Source of the DNA: Woeseiaceae bacterium
GTDB lineage: Bacteria > Pseudomonadota > Gammaproteobacteria > Steroidobacterales > Woeseiaceae
Length of the DNA stretch: 64,000 nucleotides
Direction of reading: 5' to 3'
NCBI GenBank assembly: GCA_030065915.1
Contig: JASJCQ010000004.1
Span: forward strand, 62,001 to 126,000
In this document: piece by piece, positions 24,801 to 32,352 of the stretch
How positions within the stretch are numbered: position 1 is the first letter of the stretch
How the letters are laid out: every line of letters begins with the position of its first letter
The notes under the pieces: model-generated
The model's database searches: none
Told to the model about the DNA's origin: nothing
The model's input: the letters and a program-made list of their open reading frames with translations, nothing else
Translations under genes and position numbers: made by a program

Positions 24801-26392
24801 TAGCCCCAGGACCGGAACAACGACCACTTGAACCAGTCGTCCGGATGTGGACCGAAAAAGTTGCTGATGACCATTTTGATCCTGCCGGAACCCTGCGGCT
24901 GCACGCAGACGGTGCCGCACTCGCAGGCGAAGGTGATCGTCAGCGACGGGTGCTGGCCCACAGCCGTGTCGTCGTCGCTGCTCGTGTATTTCTTCTCACT
25001 GTTACCGCTGGCCGGGTCGGACAAGAGAATCAGGCCGTGGTTTGGCCAGAGGCCGCGGACCCAGCCGTCTGTGAGTTCCGTGATGTCGACGGTGACGGGC
25101 CCGGTCGCCGATGCGGTGAAAGACCCCGCAACCGCGTTGTCGAAATCGCCTCCCGGAGAATCCCACGGGTCGCTGCCATTTCGAGACAGCCAGGTTGCGC
25201 CGCCCTCGGTCCAGTCGCGGGTGACGCGATGCGCTTTGACGATATCGGCTGTACCTATCGTTTCGTCGATGTGCAGACTCAGCTCCGCGGAGGTCACGCG
25301 GGCGCCGCGCGGAATGCGGCCGAGGTCGAACTCGAGCAGCGCGCGGTACTGCTTGTCGCTCTCCGAGTCGGTCTTGAGGTCCTTGTCTGCCGCCTTGTTG
25401 TGATCCTGGTGACCGGATTCGCCTTCGATAAAGGTGTCTTTGCCCTCTGCACCGGGCTTCAGGGTGATGACCTGCGAGGACGCGACGTTGTAGACCGGCA
25501 CGTCGCTGCGGGTGACCCGTCGGGAAGCGCCGTCGCCGAGACTGGCGATGACGTCGATCGTTGCGGGTGACGCGGCCAGTTGGCCGGTCGTCGTCGTGAC
25601 TTCCAGGTACGTCCGCTTGCTGGCGTCGCCGTATTCCTTGCTCGAATAGTCGGACAGATCGTTGCTGCCCTGCGACTTGAGCACGAAACCGAAATTCGGC
25701 GTGGCGCCGTTGACCCACTGCTGGACCAGCGACGTGACGTCGACGTCGTAAAAGGCGCCCGTGGGAGGGTCCTTGGGGATCACGCCTTGCGTGACGCCGG
25801 CGTCGTACGCGTGACTGAAGCTGTCCCAGGTGACGGTGTCCTCGGCCCAGTCGGCGGTAATACGATAGAGATGCACGTCGCTCGTCGACGGTTTGTCGAT
25901 GACGAACACTCTGGCTACCGCCCTGGAGATCGTCGTGCCGGCCGCGATCGCGGACAGATCGAAGCGATACAGCGCGTAGCGATCTGCGCCGTTGTTGCCG
26001 ATGACGTTCAACTGCCCGGCTGACCCGAAGTTCTGCGTCGCATTGTCCTGCTGGACGTAGGTGTCCCCGGCGGCAGCGTAGTCGGTGGTCGTCTGCGTGC
26101 CGCCACCGCCCGAGGCCATCGTCACCGTTGCGCTGTAGCTGTGGGCGCCGAACGGTACGTCGACGAGCGACAGGTCGCCCGCGCAGGCGTTCTGATCCGC
26201 CAGCCACTGCGTGTGCCGCAGGCCGGCCTCGGCGACGTATTCCGCCTGCGCCGCGGCGAGTTCGGAGCTGGACGTGTTCGCGTTCACCGCCGACTGCTGG
26301 TTGAGGAGCAAGGCGACGCAGGCGAGCAGGAACAGCGTGACGACGACGCTGATCAGCAGATAGCCGCGCTGTTGTTTTCTCGCCCGCGTCAC
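21830..26392 (-). CDS. Giant multidomain pilin-like protein (PilX/MshP-like N-terminus with DNRLRE, tandem GATase-like, LamG and jelly-roll domains)
   Basis: 1520 aa. The N-terminus (ARKQQRGYLLISVVVTLFLL) is a class III-like pilin helix with a basic leader, as in PilX/MshP. Then come two DNRLRE-type beta domains (about 100-260 and 305-495; RYALYRFDLSAIAAGT, YRALLEFDLGRIPRGA). Next are two related alpha/beta units (about 505-715 and 725-915; each with FRSWGYDV/FETWDYVV and LG...VVSEE/VVIEEE). Two LamG/concanavalin domains follow (from about 920 and 1125; both start AHWKLDETSGT). A Gly-rich linker and a C-terminal jelly-roll (about 1357-1520) end the protein. Likely a surface-exposed tip subunit or adhesin delivered by the pilus (inference). 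It overlaps the PilW-like gene by ATGA. Confidence 0.85.
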   Translation of the reverse strand: MTRARKQQRGYLLISVVVTLFLLACVALLLNQQSAVNANTSSSELAAAQAEYVAEAGLRHTQWLADQNACAGDLSLVDVPFGAHSYSATVTMASGGGGTQTTTDYAAAGDTYVQQDNATQNFGSAGQLNVIGNNGADRYALYRFDLSAIAAGTTISRAVARVFVIDKPSTSDVHLYRITADWAEDTVTWDSFSHAYDAGVTQGVIPKDPPTGAFYDVDVTSLVQQWVNGATPNFGFVLKSQGSNDLSDYSSKEYGDASKRTYLEVTTTTGQLAASPATIDVIASLGDGASRRVTRSDVPVYNVASSQVITLKPGAEGKDTFIEGESGHQDHNKAADKDLKTDSESDKQYRALLEFDLGRIPRGARVTSAELSLHIDETIGTADIVKAHRVTRDWTEGGATWLSRNGSDPWDSPGGDFDNAVAGSFTASATGPVTVDITELTDGWVRGLWPNHGLILLSDPASGNSEKKYTSSDDDTAVGQHPSLTITFACECGTVCVQPQGSGRIKMVISNFFGPHPDDWFKWSLFRSWGYDVDFIDDNADGYFFDIGLTGGDVIYVSATVSASTLGQNINDTWLGVVSEEAGLTDDMGFTTGSTQPVGQTVNVDDNSHFITALFPTGALDVFDEAMEGATTSGTMAPGANVLATWNGGGAIVALEKGAQNNLGDPATSRRVQVPLGDAGNINLDYVSHNGWVAVQRAIAWAMGPTAATGATPLLMVVADDSNLSTQEDAKIALFETWDYVVTIIDDGAQQTEFDNLAAANDVVFVGEDINSGALGTKLRDASIGVVIEEEKITDEFGISTGETTFTESSIDITDNTHYITLPFSPGAVAFASSAQPVGGRAGTLAPGLAVLAERPSSSTSMLDALETGAALADTGTAAGRRVKLPWGGNDFDINSLSDDGRTILRRSLEWAAGATVPGPVAHWKLDETSGTTAVDSEGGHDGTTSNTEWVTGQLDGGIRLDSTVDAVVVPHSDELSLTNALTVTAWINKTSLSLYDTAVSKATTGSDLNYFLGTWENYPVFGFSTSIDNWLGFYATSAPLLLNTWYHLAASFDNDGNSVRVYVDGVLVDQFNTTREPVTNAGDIRLGRSAIGEYWPGMLDDVRIYDRVLPDGEIAELATVPPVMPIAHWKLDETSGTIAVDSVGGHDGTLVNGPTWTTGTVDGGLDFDSTDDYVDLTSDAELTDVFSNGATVSAWIFPEGWGENGYGRVLDKSSSASSTGDGWVIRVNTDSGGTLNFGQGFSGGRGWWKAPNGAVSLNAWQHIAIAYDASSTANDPVIYVNGAPVTTTRVDSPSGSVRTDASINLRLGSFAGGTTHTFDGTIDDVRIYGQVLDATEIAALGGGGSFIGGGGGSGSCSGTFRDNFDSRAWNGSNGSLSWATDWIEVGESNGPTSGDIQVMNDSSDFQLRTRDNDNGGEGVEREANLSGAATATLNYDFRRMNLDNTSDYTSVEISANGASGPWTELTRHDGSGNDSNYQPASHDISAYISSNTRVRFITSSSMGGTDTVWFDNVEIQCVP

Positions 26393-27366
26393 AACGTCGC
26401 ACCCAGCCGAACGTCGACGTCGAGACGAACGACGTCGCCATCGCCGCCCGTGAGCTCCAGCGTGAGGCGAACGGTTTCAGTCGTTCCGGACAGGCGCTCG
26501 ACACGAAACCGGGACACGTTCTCGGCGATGACCGACGTGATGAAGTCCCGCCCGTCCACCGGGCCGTCGGGACTGCTGTTGCCATCCTCGTTCCACGGCA
26601 CCGGCATGCGTTCGACGAGCCGGTTCTCGTCCAAGTAAAACACCACCGGGTCGTAAGGGTCGTCGAACTGGCCGCCGTCCTCGTCGTCATCGTCACCGGC
26701 TCCGCCGTCGACCGCGCCGTTCCGATCGTCATCGACGCCGCAGATCCCGGCACAACCGTCGCCGTTGTTGTCGCTCGGCGGGTCCTCGTCGACGCTGCCG
26801 TCGCCGTCGTTATCGATGCCGTCCAACGGGTCTTCGTTGTCGCTGCCGCCCTCGTCATCGTCCGCCCAGCCGCTGCCCTCGTCGATGCTTCCATCCCCGT
26901 CATCGTCAACCAGCATGATTCCAGTTGCGAAGTCATGATGGACATCGTTCGGCAGGTCCTCGTCGATGCGGCCGTCGCGGTCGTCGTCCGCATCCGGATA
27001 GCCATCGGCGTCGAGATCGATGTCGGCGGGCAGGGTCACGGCCAGCACGGCGGTCGCCAACGTGCTGCTGCCGACCGGCGGCGATGCCGGAATCGTCTGC
27101 TCGCGGATGTGCTCCGGCCAGTCGGTGACCGGGTTGTCGGTCAGCGGCAATAACAGGTTGCGGGACTGTCTGACCGTGCGGACCATTCGTTCCATCGCGA
27201 ATCGTGCGTCGCGCTGCAATTGACTGCGCTCGGCGGCTACGTCCGCGTTGCCCAGTGCGTTGGCGACAATGGCACCGGTTGCCGCCAGCAGCGTCGCCGC
27301 CAGCGCGGTCGCCACAAGCAACTCGAGCAACGTGAATCCGCGTGCATTGCCGGGGCGCTGACGCAC
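26389..27366 (-). CDS. PilW/MshO-like minor pilin with calcium-loop insert
   Basis: 325 aa from GTG 27366, with a GGGG run about 9 bases upstream; TTG 27372 is an alternative. The prepilin peptidase site and helix are NARG|FTLLELLVATALAATLLA. After the pilin stem, residues about 116-234 form a run of acidic loops (DLDADGYPDADDDRDGRIDE, VDDDGDGSIDEG, IDNDGDGSVDED, DNNGDG). These look like thrombospondin-type-3 or dockerin calcium-binding repeats. The pilin fold then resumes (YDPVVFYLDENRLVERM ... VRLTLEL). Minor pilins of this class prime the pilus tip. The insert would make it calcium-dependent (inference). Confidence 0.85.
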   Translation of the reverse strand: MRQRPGNARGFTLLELLVATALAATLLAATGAIVANALGNADVAAERSQLQRDARFAMERMVRTVRQSRNLLLPLTDNPVTDWPEHIREQTIPASPPVGSSTLATAVLAVTLPADIDLDADGYPDADDDRDGRIDEDLPNDVHHDFATGIMLVDDDGDGSIDEGSGWADDDEGGSDNEDPLDGIDNDGDGSVDEDPPSDNNGDGCAGICGVDDDRNGAVDGGAGDDDDEDGGQFDDPYDPVVFYLDENRLVERMPVPWNEDGNSSPDGPVDGRDFITSVIAENVSRFRVERLSGTTETVRLTLELTGGDGDVVRLDVDVRLGATL

Positions 27367-27368
27367 GA

Positions 27369-27797
27369 TCAATAACCCCGAGCCCGGATCGTTTCGAGTG
27401 AGCTTGGTGCTCCCTCTATTTGAACTCGGACCCAAAGCAGGCCGTCGTCGCCGCCGGTAAATGAATCGTCGTCGCTATCCGCGTTGTCGCCATCGTAGAA
27501 CGCCAGGTAGACGAGCAGGCGGCCAGGCGTGCCGGCCGCCTCGGAATAGCTGCTTAAGGCGGTCGGGCCACCGGCGGCGGTTGCCGCGTCGGCGAGGTCT
27601 GTGAATGGCTCGGCCAGCAGTTCTTCGAGTGCCGATGTCAGGCGATAGTGATTGGCGGCCACGTCCGCGTGCACGCCGGCGCCGACGATGCCGGTTTGAA
27701 GCGCGCTGATCGCGGGCACCAGCAACACGGCGAAGAGTACGACCGTGACAAGTACCTCGACCAGCGTCAGCCCCAGCTGTTGCCGCAAGCGGTTCAC
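27369..27797 (-). CDS. PilV/MshD-like minor pilin
   Basis: 142 aa. Prepilin peptidase site and hydrophobic stem: QQLG|LTLVEVLVTVVLFAVLLVPA. The rest is a small pilin globular domain with an acidic stretch DNADSDDDSFTGGDDG. It sits between the FimT/GspH-like and PilW-like genes, overlapping the first by ATGA. Probable tip or initiation subunit. Confidence 0.85.
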   Translation of the reverse strand: MNRLRQQLGLTLVEVLVTVVLFAVLLVPAISALQTGIVGAGVHADVAANHYRLTSALEELLAEPFTDLADAATAAGGPTALSSYSEAAGTPGRLLVYLAFYDGDNADSDDDSFTGGDDGLLWVRVQIEGAPSSLETIRARGY

Positions 27798-28339
27798 TGG
27801 ACGGTCACCCGGCCGGTGATGCCATCGAGGCTAACGGAAGCCGTCGAGTTGCCGGCGACCAGGTCCAGCCGGTACGACTCGAGCAGCACGGTCTCCGGTT
27901 CGAGGCACCAGGGCGTGCCGTTGGCGTCGAAGTAGACGACGCCCTGTCGATCGCAGGTGCCACGGTAGTCCGGAACATGGACGACCGGGACATCGGATCC
28001 GGCAAGATTGGCCGGAAATGTGTAGTCGTAGAGGTCTTTGTCGAGGGGATGGTAGACGTCCCAGACCCAGGTCCACGGCGAGACTGCGGTATCGGCGCTG
28101 AACACGCGGATGCGGTACTGGTTGGTCAGGAAACGGAAGCCGTGCGCGTCACCGGTACGAATCGACTCGCTCCTCGCGAACCGGATGGCGTCGGCAAATT
28201 CGTTTGCGACCTGTTCGAGCTGCTCATCCGAATTCGTCGACATCGTTGCCGGAATCGCAATCGCAGCGATCAACGCGACCGTGCCGACAACGATAAGGAG
28301 CTCGACCAGCGTGTAGCCGTTTCGCAAATGCCGTCGCAT
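27794..28339 (-). CDS. GspH/FimT-like minor pilin
   Basis: 181 aa from ATG 28339, chosen because GGGAG lies 7-8 bases upstream; ATG 28354 would add five residues. The stem RNG|YTLVELLIVVGTVALIAAIAI carries the prepilin cleavage site, with Tyr rather than Phe at +1. The domain EVANEFADAIRFARSESIRTG (here QVANEFADAIRFARSE) and a late GVVYFDANGTPW are the GspH/FimT fold. It is the first gene after the terminator and REP hairpin that follow the major pilin. Confidence 0.86.
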   Translation of the reverse strand: MRRHLRNGYTLVELLIVVGTVALIAAIAIPATMSTNSDEQLEQVANEFADAIRFARSESIRTGDAHGFRFLTNQYRIRVFSADTAVSPWTWVWDVYHPLDKDLYDYTFPANLAGSDVPVVHVPDYRGTCDRQGVVYFDANGTPWCLEPETVLLESYRLDLVAGNSTASVSLDGITGRVTVQ

Positions 28340-28354
28340 GTTCGTCGCTCCCAT

Positions 28355-28404
28355 AAAAAAAGGCACTCCGTTTGTGGCTGGTCTGAACCCGAACCCGGAG
28401 TGCC
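28355..28404 (-). terminator. Intrinsic terminator after the major pilin gene
   Basis: Reading the minus strand, GGCACTCCG (28404-28396) pairs perfectly with CGGAGTGCC (28370-28362) across a 25-base loop and runs straight into seven T (28361-28355). It would end most transcripts after the major pilin, with leak-through feeding the minor pilins. This fits the high pilin to low minor-pilin ratio expected in such operons. The T-tract adjoins the next gene's alternative start. Confidence 0.75.
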
Positions 28405-28415
28405 CCATAGTGAAT

Positions 28416-28496
28416 GGGGACATTCTGCTTTTTCCTGCTAGTGCTTGATCCGGGCCACCACAGCCAAGCACTAGCAGGAAAAAGCAGAATGTCCCC
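28416..28496. repeat. REPIN-like perfect 32-bp hairpin
   Basis: Positions 28416-28447 and 28465-28496 are perfect 32-base inverted repeats around a 17-base loop. The outer 18 bases of each arm are the GGGGACATTCTGCTTTTT repeat also found around the RAYT gene. The inner 14 bases (CCTGCTAGTGCTTG) are specific to this copy. It lies 6 bases after the major pilin stop and upstream of the terminator. It is a non-autonomous element probably mobilised by the nearby RAYT. Confidence 0.88.
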
Positions 28497-28502
28497 TATG
28501 TC

Positions 28503-29027
28503 TTACTCGTCGCCGATGAACTCACCGGTGACGTTGTCGAAGCGCCAGCCACCCGTGTTCGAGCTGGCCAGGCCGAGGATGCCGGTTGTCACAACGTTGA
28601 CCGTGTTGTTCGGCGTCGTCGTCGCGATCGGGTTCACCGGGATGTCGTCCTTCAGGTACGGGCCGTAGCGGAACGTCGCGTCGGTACCGGTGCAGGCGAC
28701 GCCAGCAGCGTTCGTATAACTCTGCAGCTGCGCGAGGAAGGCGGCTTCTGTATCCGCGTTACCCGTGACGTTGGCCGAGCCGGCCGGGCAGCCGGCTCCG
28801 GTCGATGCAACCGCGCTCGGGTACTCGCCGTGCTGCTGGCGGTACAGGTCGATGGCGGCGCGAATATTGGCGATGTTGGAGTCATAGGCTGACTGCGACG
28901 CATCGTCGGTGGCGGCCGTAAACTGGGGCACGATAATGGCCGCGAGGATCGCGAGAATGATTACGACAATCAGCAGCTCAACCAGAGTGAAGCCTCGTTG
29001 AGGCTGTTTTTTATCAAGCGAAATCAT
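28503..29027 (-). CDS. Major type IV pilin (GspG/PilA/MshA-like)
   Basis: 174 aa from ATG 29027, preceded by a strong AGGAG at 7-8 bases. The leader KKQPQRG|FTLVELLIVVIILAIL has the prepilin peptidase site, Phe+1 and Glu+5, and a hydrophobic stem. The globular part has the IRAAIDLYRQQHGEYPSA segment common to GspG-like and short pilins and one likely disulfide pair (Cys in GAGCPAG and VACTGTD). Its strong ribosome site, the terminator behind it and its place after PilC mark it as the main pilus subunit. Confidence 0.92.
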   Translation of the reverse strand: MISLDKKQPQRGFTLVELLIVVIILAILAAIIVPQFTAATDDASQSAYDSNIANIRAAIDLYRQQHGEYPSAVASTGAGCPAGSANVTGNADTEAAFLAQLQSYTNAAGVACTGTDATFRYGPYLKDDIPVNPIATTTPNNTVNVVTTGILGLASSNTGGWRFDNVTGEFIGDE

Positions 29028-29155
29028 TAACTTATCTCCTAAATCAGGTAATCGCCATCCGCTGTGTATCAGGTTATCGGCGGCCGGCGGCCAAGCTTTA
29101 GGTTCTGGCGCACATTTTTTCGTCCGAGAATCCAGTCCTGACGCGGCTTTGGCGC

Positions 29156-30286
29156 CTAAGAGACCGCCCGCGACAGCTTGAAGATTGGCAGGATCAGCGA
29201 GCTGACCAGCACGCCGACGACGACGCCCATGACAAGTAACATAATCGGTTCGGCCAGCTTCGAGACGGCGTTGAGCTTCTTGTTGAGCTGGACCTCGTAA
29301 TACTGCGCGACGCGGCCGGTCACGCCGCCGAGATTGCCGGTCTGCTCGCCGGTCGCGATCATGTGCTTCGCGAGCTCTGGAATGAAGGTCGAGTCGGCGA
29401 AAGCCGTCGCGACGCCGGCACCCGCCTGGACACTGTCTTCGATCTTCGCAATCAGCTTCCTGTACACCTTGTTCTTCACGACGTCGCGACAGGCGTCGAG
29501 GCTCTCCATGACCGACACGCCGTTGATCAGCGACAGGCTCAACACCTGCAAGGACTGCACGAGATAAACCTGCACGTAGATGTCCCTGACAACCGGCGCA
29601 TGCAGCTGCCAGTGATCGATGCGTTCGCGCCCGCCGGCGCTCGTCGCCCACTGGCGAAATCCGACAGACACGACGGCGATGCCGCCGATCACGAGCCACC
29701 ACTGCTGGCGCAGCGCGTCACTCATGGCCATCAATGCCTTGGTTGTGCCCGGTAGCTGGTCGTAGATTGACGTGAACATGTTGCCGAACTTCGGGAACAC
29801 GATGACGAGCACGAACACGACGACGGCGATCGAAAAGGCGACGAGGAAGGCCGGGTAGGTCGCCGCGGAGACCAGCGTATTGCGCAGCTCCTCGCGCTTC
29901 TTGTCCATGTCCAGGAGCTGTTGCAGCACTTCGTGCATGAAGCCACCGGTCTCGCTCGCGCGAACGAGGTTGACGTAGGTCGACGAAAAGACCTCGGGGT
30001 GTTTCTCGAGCGCGCCGGCGAACGACAGGCCGTCGCTGACGTCCTGCGCGAGTTTCTCTATCGCTTCGCGCATGCGCTTATTCTCGGTCTGCTTGACGAT
30101 CGTTGTCAGCGCGCCGTACAGGTTCTCTCCTGTCTCCAGGAGCATCGCAAGCTGCTCGGTGAAGAACATCCGGTCGCTCGATTTCGGCGCCGCGTTCTGC
30201 CACGGCAGCGGAATCTCGGTCGACAGGCCCTTGTTCTTCGCCTGGGCCGACGGTTGTTCCGGTTCGATGTCGAATTGAATGGCCAT
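29156..30286 (-). CDS. Pilus inner-membrane platform protein (PilC/GspF family)
   Basis: 376 aa from ATG 30286, 8 bases after the ATPase stop; sequence further upstream in this frame is the shadow of the ATPase gene. Two GspF domains: the first has FFTEQLAMLLETGENLYGAL and the second VYLVQSLQVLSLSLINGVSV. Each precedes membrane helices (AFLVAFSIAVVVFVLVIVFP; IMLLVMGVVVGVLVSSLILP). ASETGGFMHEVL and GEQTGNLGG are family signatures. It is the rotor-like platform above the assembly ATPase. Confidence 0.93.
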   Translation of the reverse strand: MAIQFDIEPEQPSAQAKNKGLSTEIPLPWQNAAPKSSDRMFFTEQLAMLLETGENLYGALTTIVKQTENKRMREAIEKLAQDVSDGLSFAGALEKHPEVFSSTYVNLVRASETGGFMHEVLQQLLDMDKKREELRNTLVSAATYPAFLVAFSIAVVVFVLVIVFPKFGNMFTSIYDQLPGTTKALMAMSDALRQQWWLVIGGIAVVSVGFRQWATSAGGRERIDHWQLHAPVVRDIYVQVYLVQSLQVLSLSLINGVSVMESLDACRDVVKNKVYRKLIAKIEDSVQAGAGVATAFADSTFIPELAKHMIATGEQTGNLGGVTGRVAQYYEVQLNKKLNAVSKLAEPIMLLVMGVVVGVLVSSLILPIFKLSRAVS

Positions 30287-30294
30287 GCCGTAAC

Positions 30295-32352
30295 CTAGAC
30301 GCTCGTGACGCGCGAGACTTCCTCGACCGTGGTCTCGCGCTCGAGCGCGCGGTCGAGGCCGTCTTTGAACAGGTTCCTGAAATCGCGTGCGGCGAGGTAG
30401 TCGGACAGCTCGTCGCGACTCGGGTTCGAGATGATCATCTTCTGCAGGTCGCCGTCGGTCTTCAATATCTCGTGGATGCCCATGCGGCCCTTGAAGCCCG
30501 AGTCGTAGCAGTCGTCGCAACCCTTGCCTCTCGCGAGCCGCACATCGCTATCGTTGTCGAGGCCGAGCTGCTCGCAGAGCTCCGGCGGCGCGAGGTACTC
30601 GGACTTGCACGAAGGACAGATCGTCCGCACGAGGCGCTGGCCGACGACGCCGAGCAGCGCCGATGACAGCAGGTAGGGCTCGACACCCATGTCGATCAAT
30701 CGCGTGACGGCGCCGATCGCGTCGTTGGTGTGCAGCGTCGACAGCACGAGGTGACCGGTCAGTGCGGCCTGCACGGCGATCTCGGCGGTCTCGCGCTCGC
30801 GGATTTCGCCGACCATGACGATGTCCGGGTCCTGGCGCAGCACGTGCTTCAAGATCTTCGCGAACGTCAGGCCGATGCCGCCGCGGACCTCGTTCTGGTT
30901 GATGATGTCGAGCTGGTACTCGACCGGGTCCTCGATCGTGACGATGTTCTTTTCGATGCTCTTGACGTGGTTCAGCGCGGCGTACAGCGTCGTCGTCTTA
31001 CCGCTGCCCGTCGGGCCCGTGACGAGGATCAGGCCGTGACTCGCGCCGAGCAGTCCCTTGAACGTGTCCAGGTTGTCGTCGCACATGTTGAGCTTGTTAA
31101 CGTCGAGGATCGCCTGGTTCTTGTCGAGGATACGCAGCACGACCTTCTCGCCGTAGATGCCCGGCAGCGAACTGAAGCGCAGGTCCACGGACCGGCCCTG
31201 CGTCTTGACCTGAATGCGGCCGTCCTGCGGCATGCGCCGCTCGGCGATGTCGAGATTGGCCATGACCTTGAGGCGTGACACGAGGGCCGGATGCAGCTCG
31301 GCCCGTGGCGCCGTGAATTCGTAGAGCAGGCCGTCGATGCGGAAACGGATGCGGGAATGCGTACGAAACGGCTCGATGTGTATGTCGCTGGCGCCATCGT
31401 GCACGGCGCGCTGGATGATCGAGTTGACCATGTTGACGACGGGGCTGCCGGCGGCGACCTCGTCGATCGCCGAGTAGTCGTCGACCTGCACGTCCTCGAC
31501 GACGGCAAAGTCTTCGTCGACGTCGCCGAGCATGTCGAAATCCATCGCATCGGCGCCGGTCGCCTCGTTCAGCGCTTTGAGAATGTCTTCCTTGCGTGCC
31601 AGCACCGGGCGCACGACGCACTGCAGGTGTTCCGACACTTCCTCGAGCGTCGGCATGTCCTGCGGTTTTGTCGTCGCGATGAAGATGTCGCTGCGGACGC
31701 GAAACAGCGGCAGGATGCAAAGCCTGCGCGCGACCTCGACGTCGACTTTGTGAGCCAGCGCGGGGTCGAACAGCCCGGGACGCACGCGCACAAACGGCAC
31801 GCCCAGCTGCTCGCCAAGCGCGCGCAGTACGTCGTTCTCGCCGACCCAGCCCTTGTCGATGACGATCTGGCCCATGCGTTTGCCGAGTCGATCCTGCAGC
31901 TTCAGCGCCTCGGCGACACGTTCCTCGGAAATCAGGTTGCGCGCGACGAGTATGTCGCCGAGCCGGGCCCCGGGGCCGAAACTCACATCGTCGTTCTCGG
32001 CCTGTTCCCGCTCACCGGCCGCGTTCAGGAACGTCACGTAGCTGGAGAGGCCGGTAATGGCGGCGATCTCACGAACGATAGAGCTATGGCCCGTAATCTT
32101 GACCCAGCCGCCGATCTTGATCAGCCTGTCCTGCAGGTCCATCAGCGCCGAGATCGCCTGGCTGTCGAGCATCTGCGACGCCGAGAAGTCGATGATTATC
32201 TTGCGCTCACCGTCGTCGATGCACTCGTCAATGACCAGCAGCAGGTCCTGCAGCGCCTCGTTGCCGGTCAGCGACGCAGGCGGCGCGACGTGCGTAGCGA
32301 CGCCGATGCGGACACGGGAGACCGGCTTAGACTGGACTGCTGCTTCGCTCAT
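30295..32352 (-). CDS. STAS-MshEN-type IV pilus assembly ATPase fusion (PilB/MshE-like)
   Basis: 685 aa from ATG 32352, which forms an ATGA overlap with the preceding gene. Residues about 14-110 read as a STAS domain (KIIIDFSASQMLDSQAISAL with Asp63-Ser64 at the usual phosphosite, then GGWVKITGHSSIVREI and GLSSYVTFL). Residues 128-262 are an MshEN domain (RLGDILVARNLISEERVAEA, then RMGQIVIDKGW), a known c-di-GMP-binding fold. Residues 300-685 are the GspE/PilB ATPase: Walker A GPTGSGKT (446-453), Asp/His boxes, VGEIRERETAEIAVQAALTG, and a zinc tetracysteine (Cys579, 582, 612, 615). It powers pilus extension. A STAS domain on such an ATPase is unusual. Confidence 0.92.
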   Translation of the reverse strand: MSEAAVQSKPVSRVRIGVATHVAPPASLTGNEALQDLLLVIDECIDDGERKIIIDFSASQMLDSQAISALMDLQDRLIKIGGWVKITGHSSIVREIAAITGLSSYVTFLNAAGEREQAENDDVSFGPGARLGDILVARNLISEERVAEALKLQDRLGKRMGQIVIDKGWVGENDVLRALGEQLGVPFVRVRPGLFDPALAHKVDVEVARRLCILPLFRVRSDIFIATTKPQDMPTLEEVSEHLQCVVRPVLARKEDILKALNEATGADAMDFDMLGDVDEDFAVVEDVQVDDYSAIDEVAAGSPVVNMVNSIIQRAVHDGASDIHIEPFRTHSRIRFRIDGLLYEFTAPRAELHPALVSRLKVMANLDIAERRMPQDGRIQVKTQGRSVDLRFSSLPGIYGEKVVLRILDKNQAILDVNKLNMCDDNLDTFKGLLGASHGLILVTGPTGSGKTTTLYAALNHVKSIEKNIVTIEDPVEYQLDIINQNEVRGGIGLTFAKILKHVLRQDPDIVMVGEIRERETAEIAVQAALTGHLVLSTLHTNDAIGAVTRLIDMGVEPYLLSSALLGVVGQRLVRTICPSCKSEYLAPPELCEQLGLDNDSDVRLARGKGCDDCYDSGFKGRMGIHEILKTDGDLQKMIISNPSRDELSDYLAARDFRNLFKDGLDRALERETTVEEVSRVTSV

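Noticed and set aside
26925..27223. Repeat array in the low-complexity acidic region of the PilW-like gene as a CRISPR
   Set aside because: Units are irregular, in frame and encode acidic calcium-type loops; no conserved spacer-repeat structure.
29090..29130. CRP-like site upstream of the major pilin (GGCGCACATTTTTT)
   Set aside because: Only half a site is present; the other half has no TGTGA-like match at the right spacing, unlike the three sites in the subtilase region.
28503..29702. A 399-residue protein including the major pilin frame
   Set aside because: The part upstream of ATG 29027 is antisense-like shadow of the PilC gene; AGGAG and the prepilin leader fix the true start.
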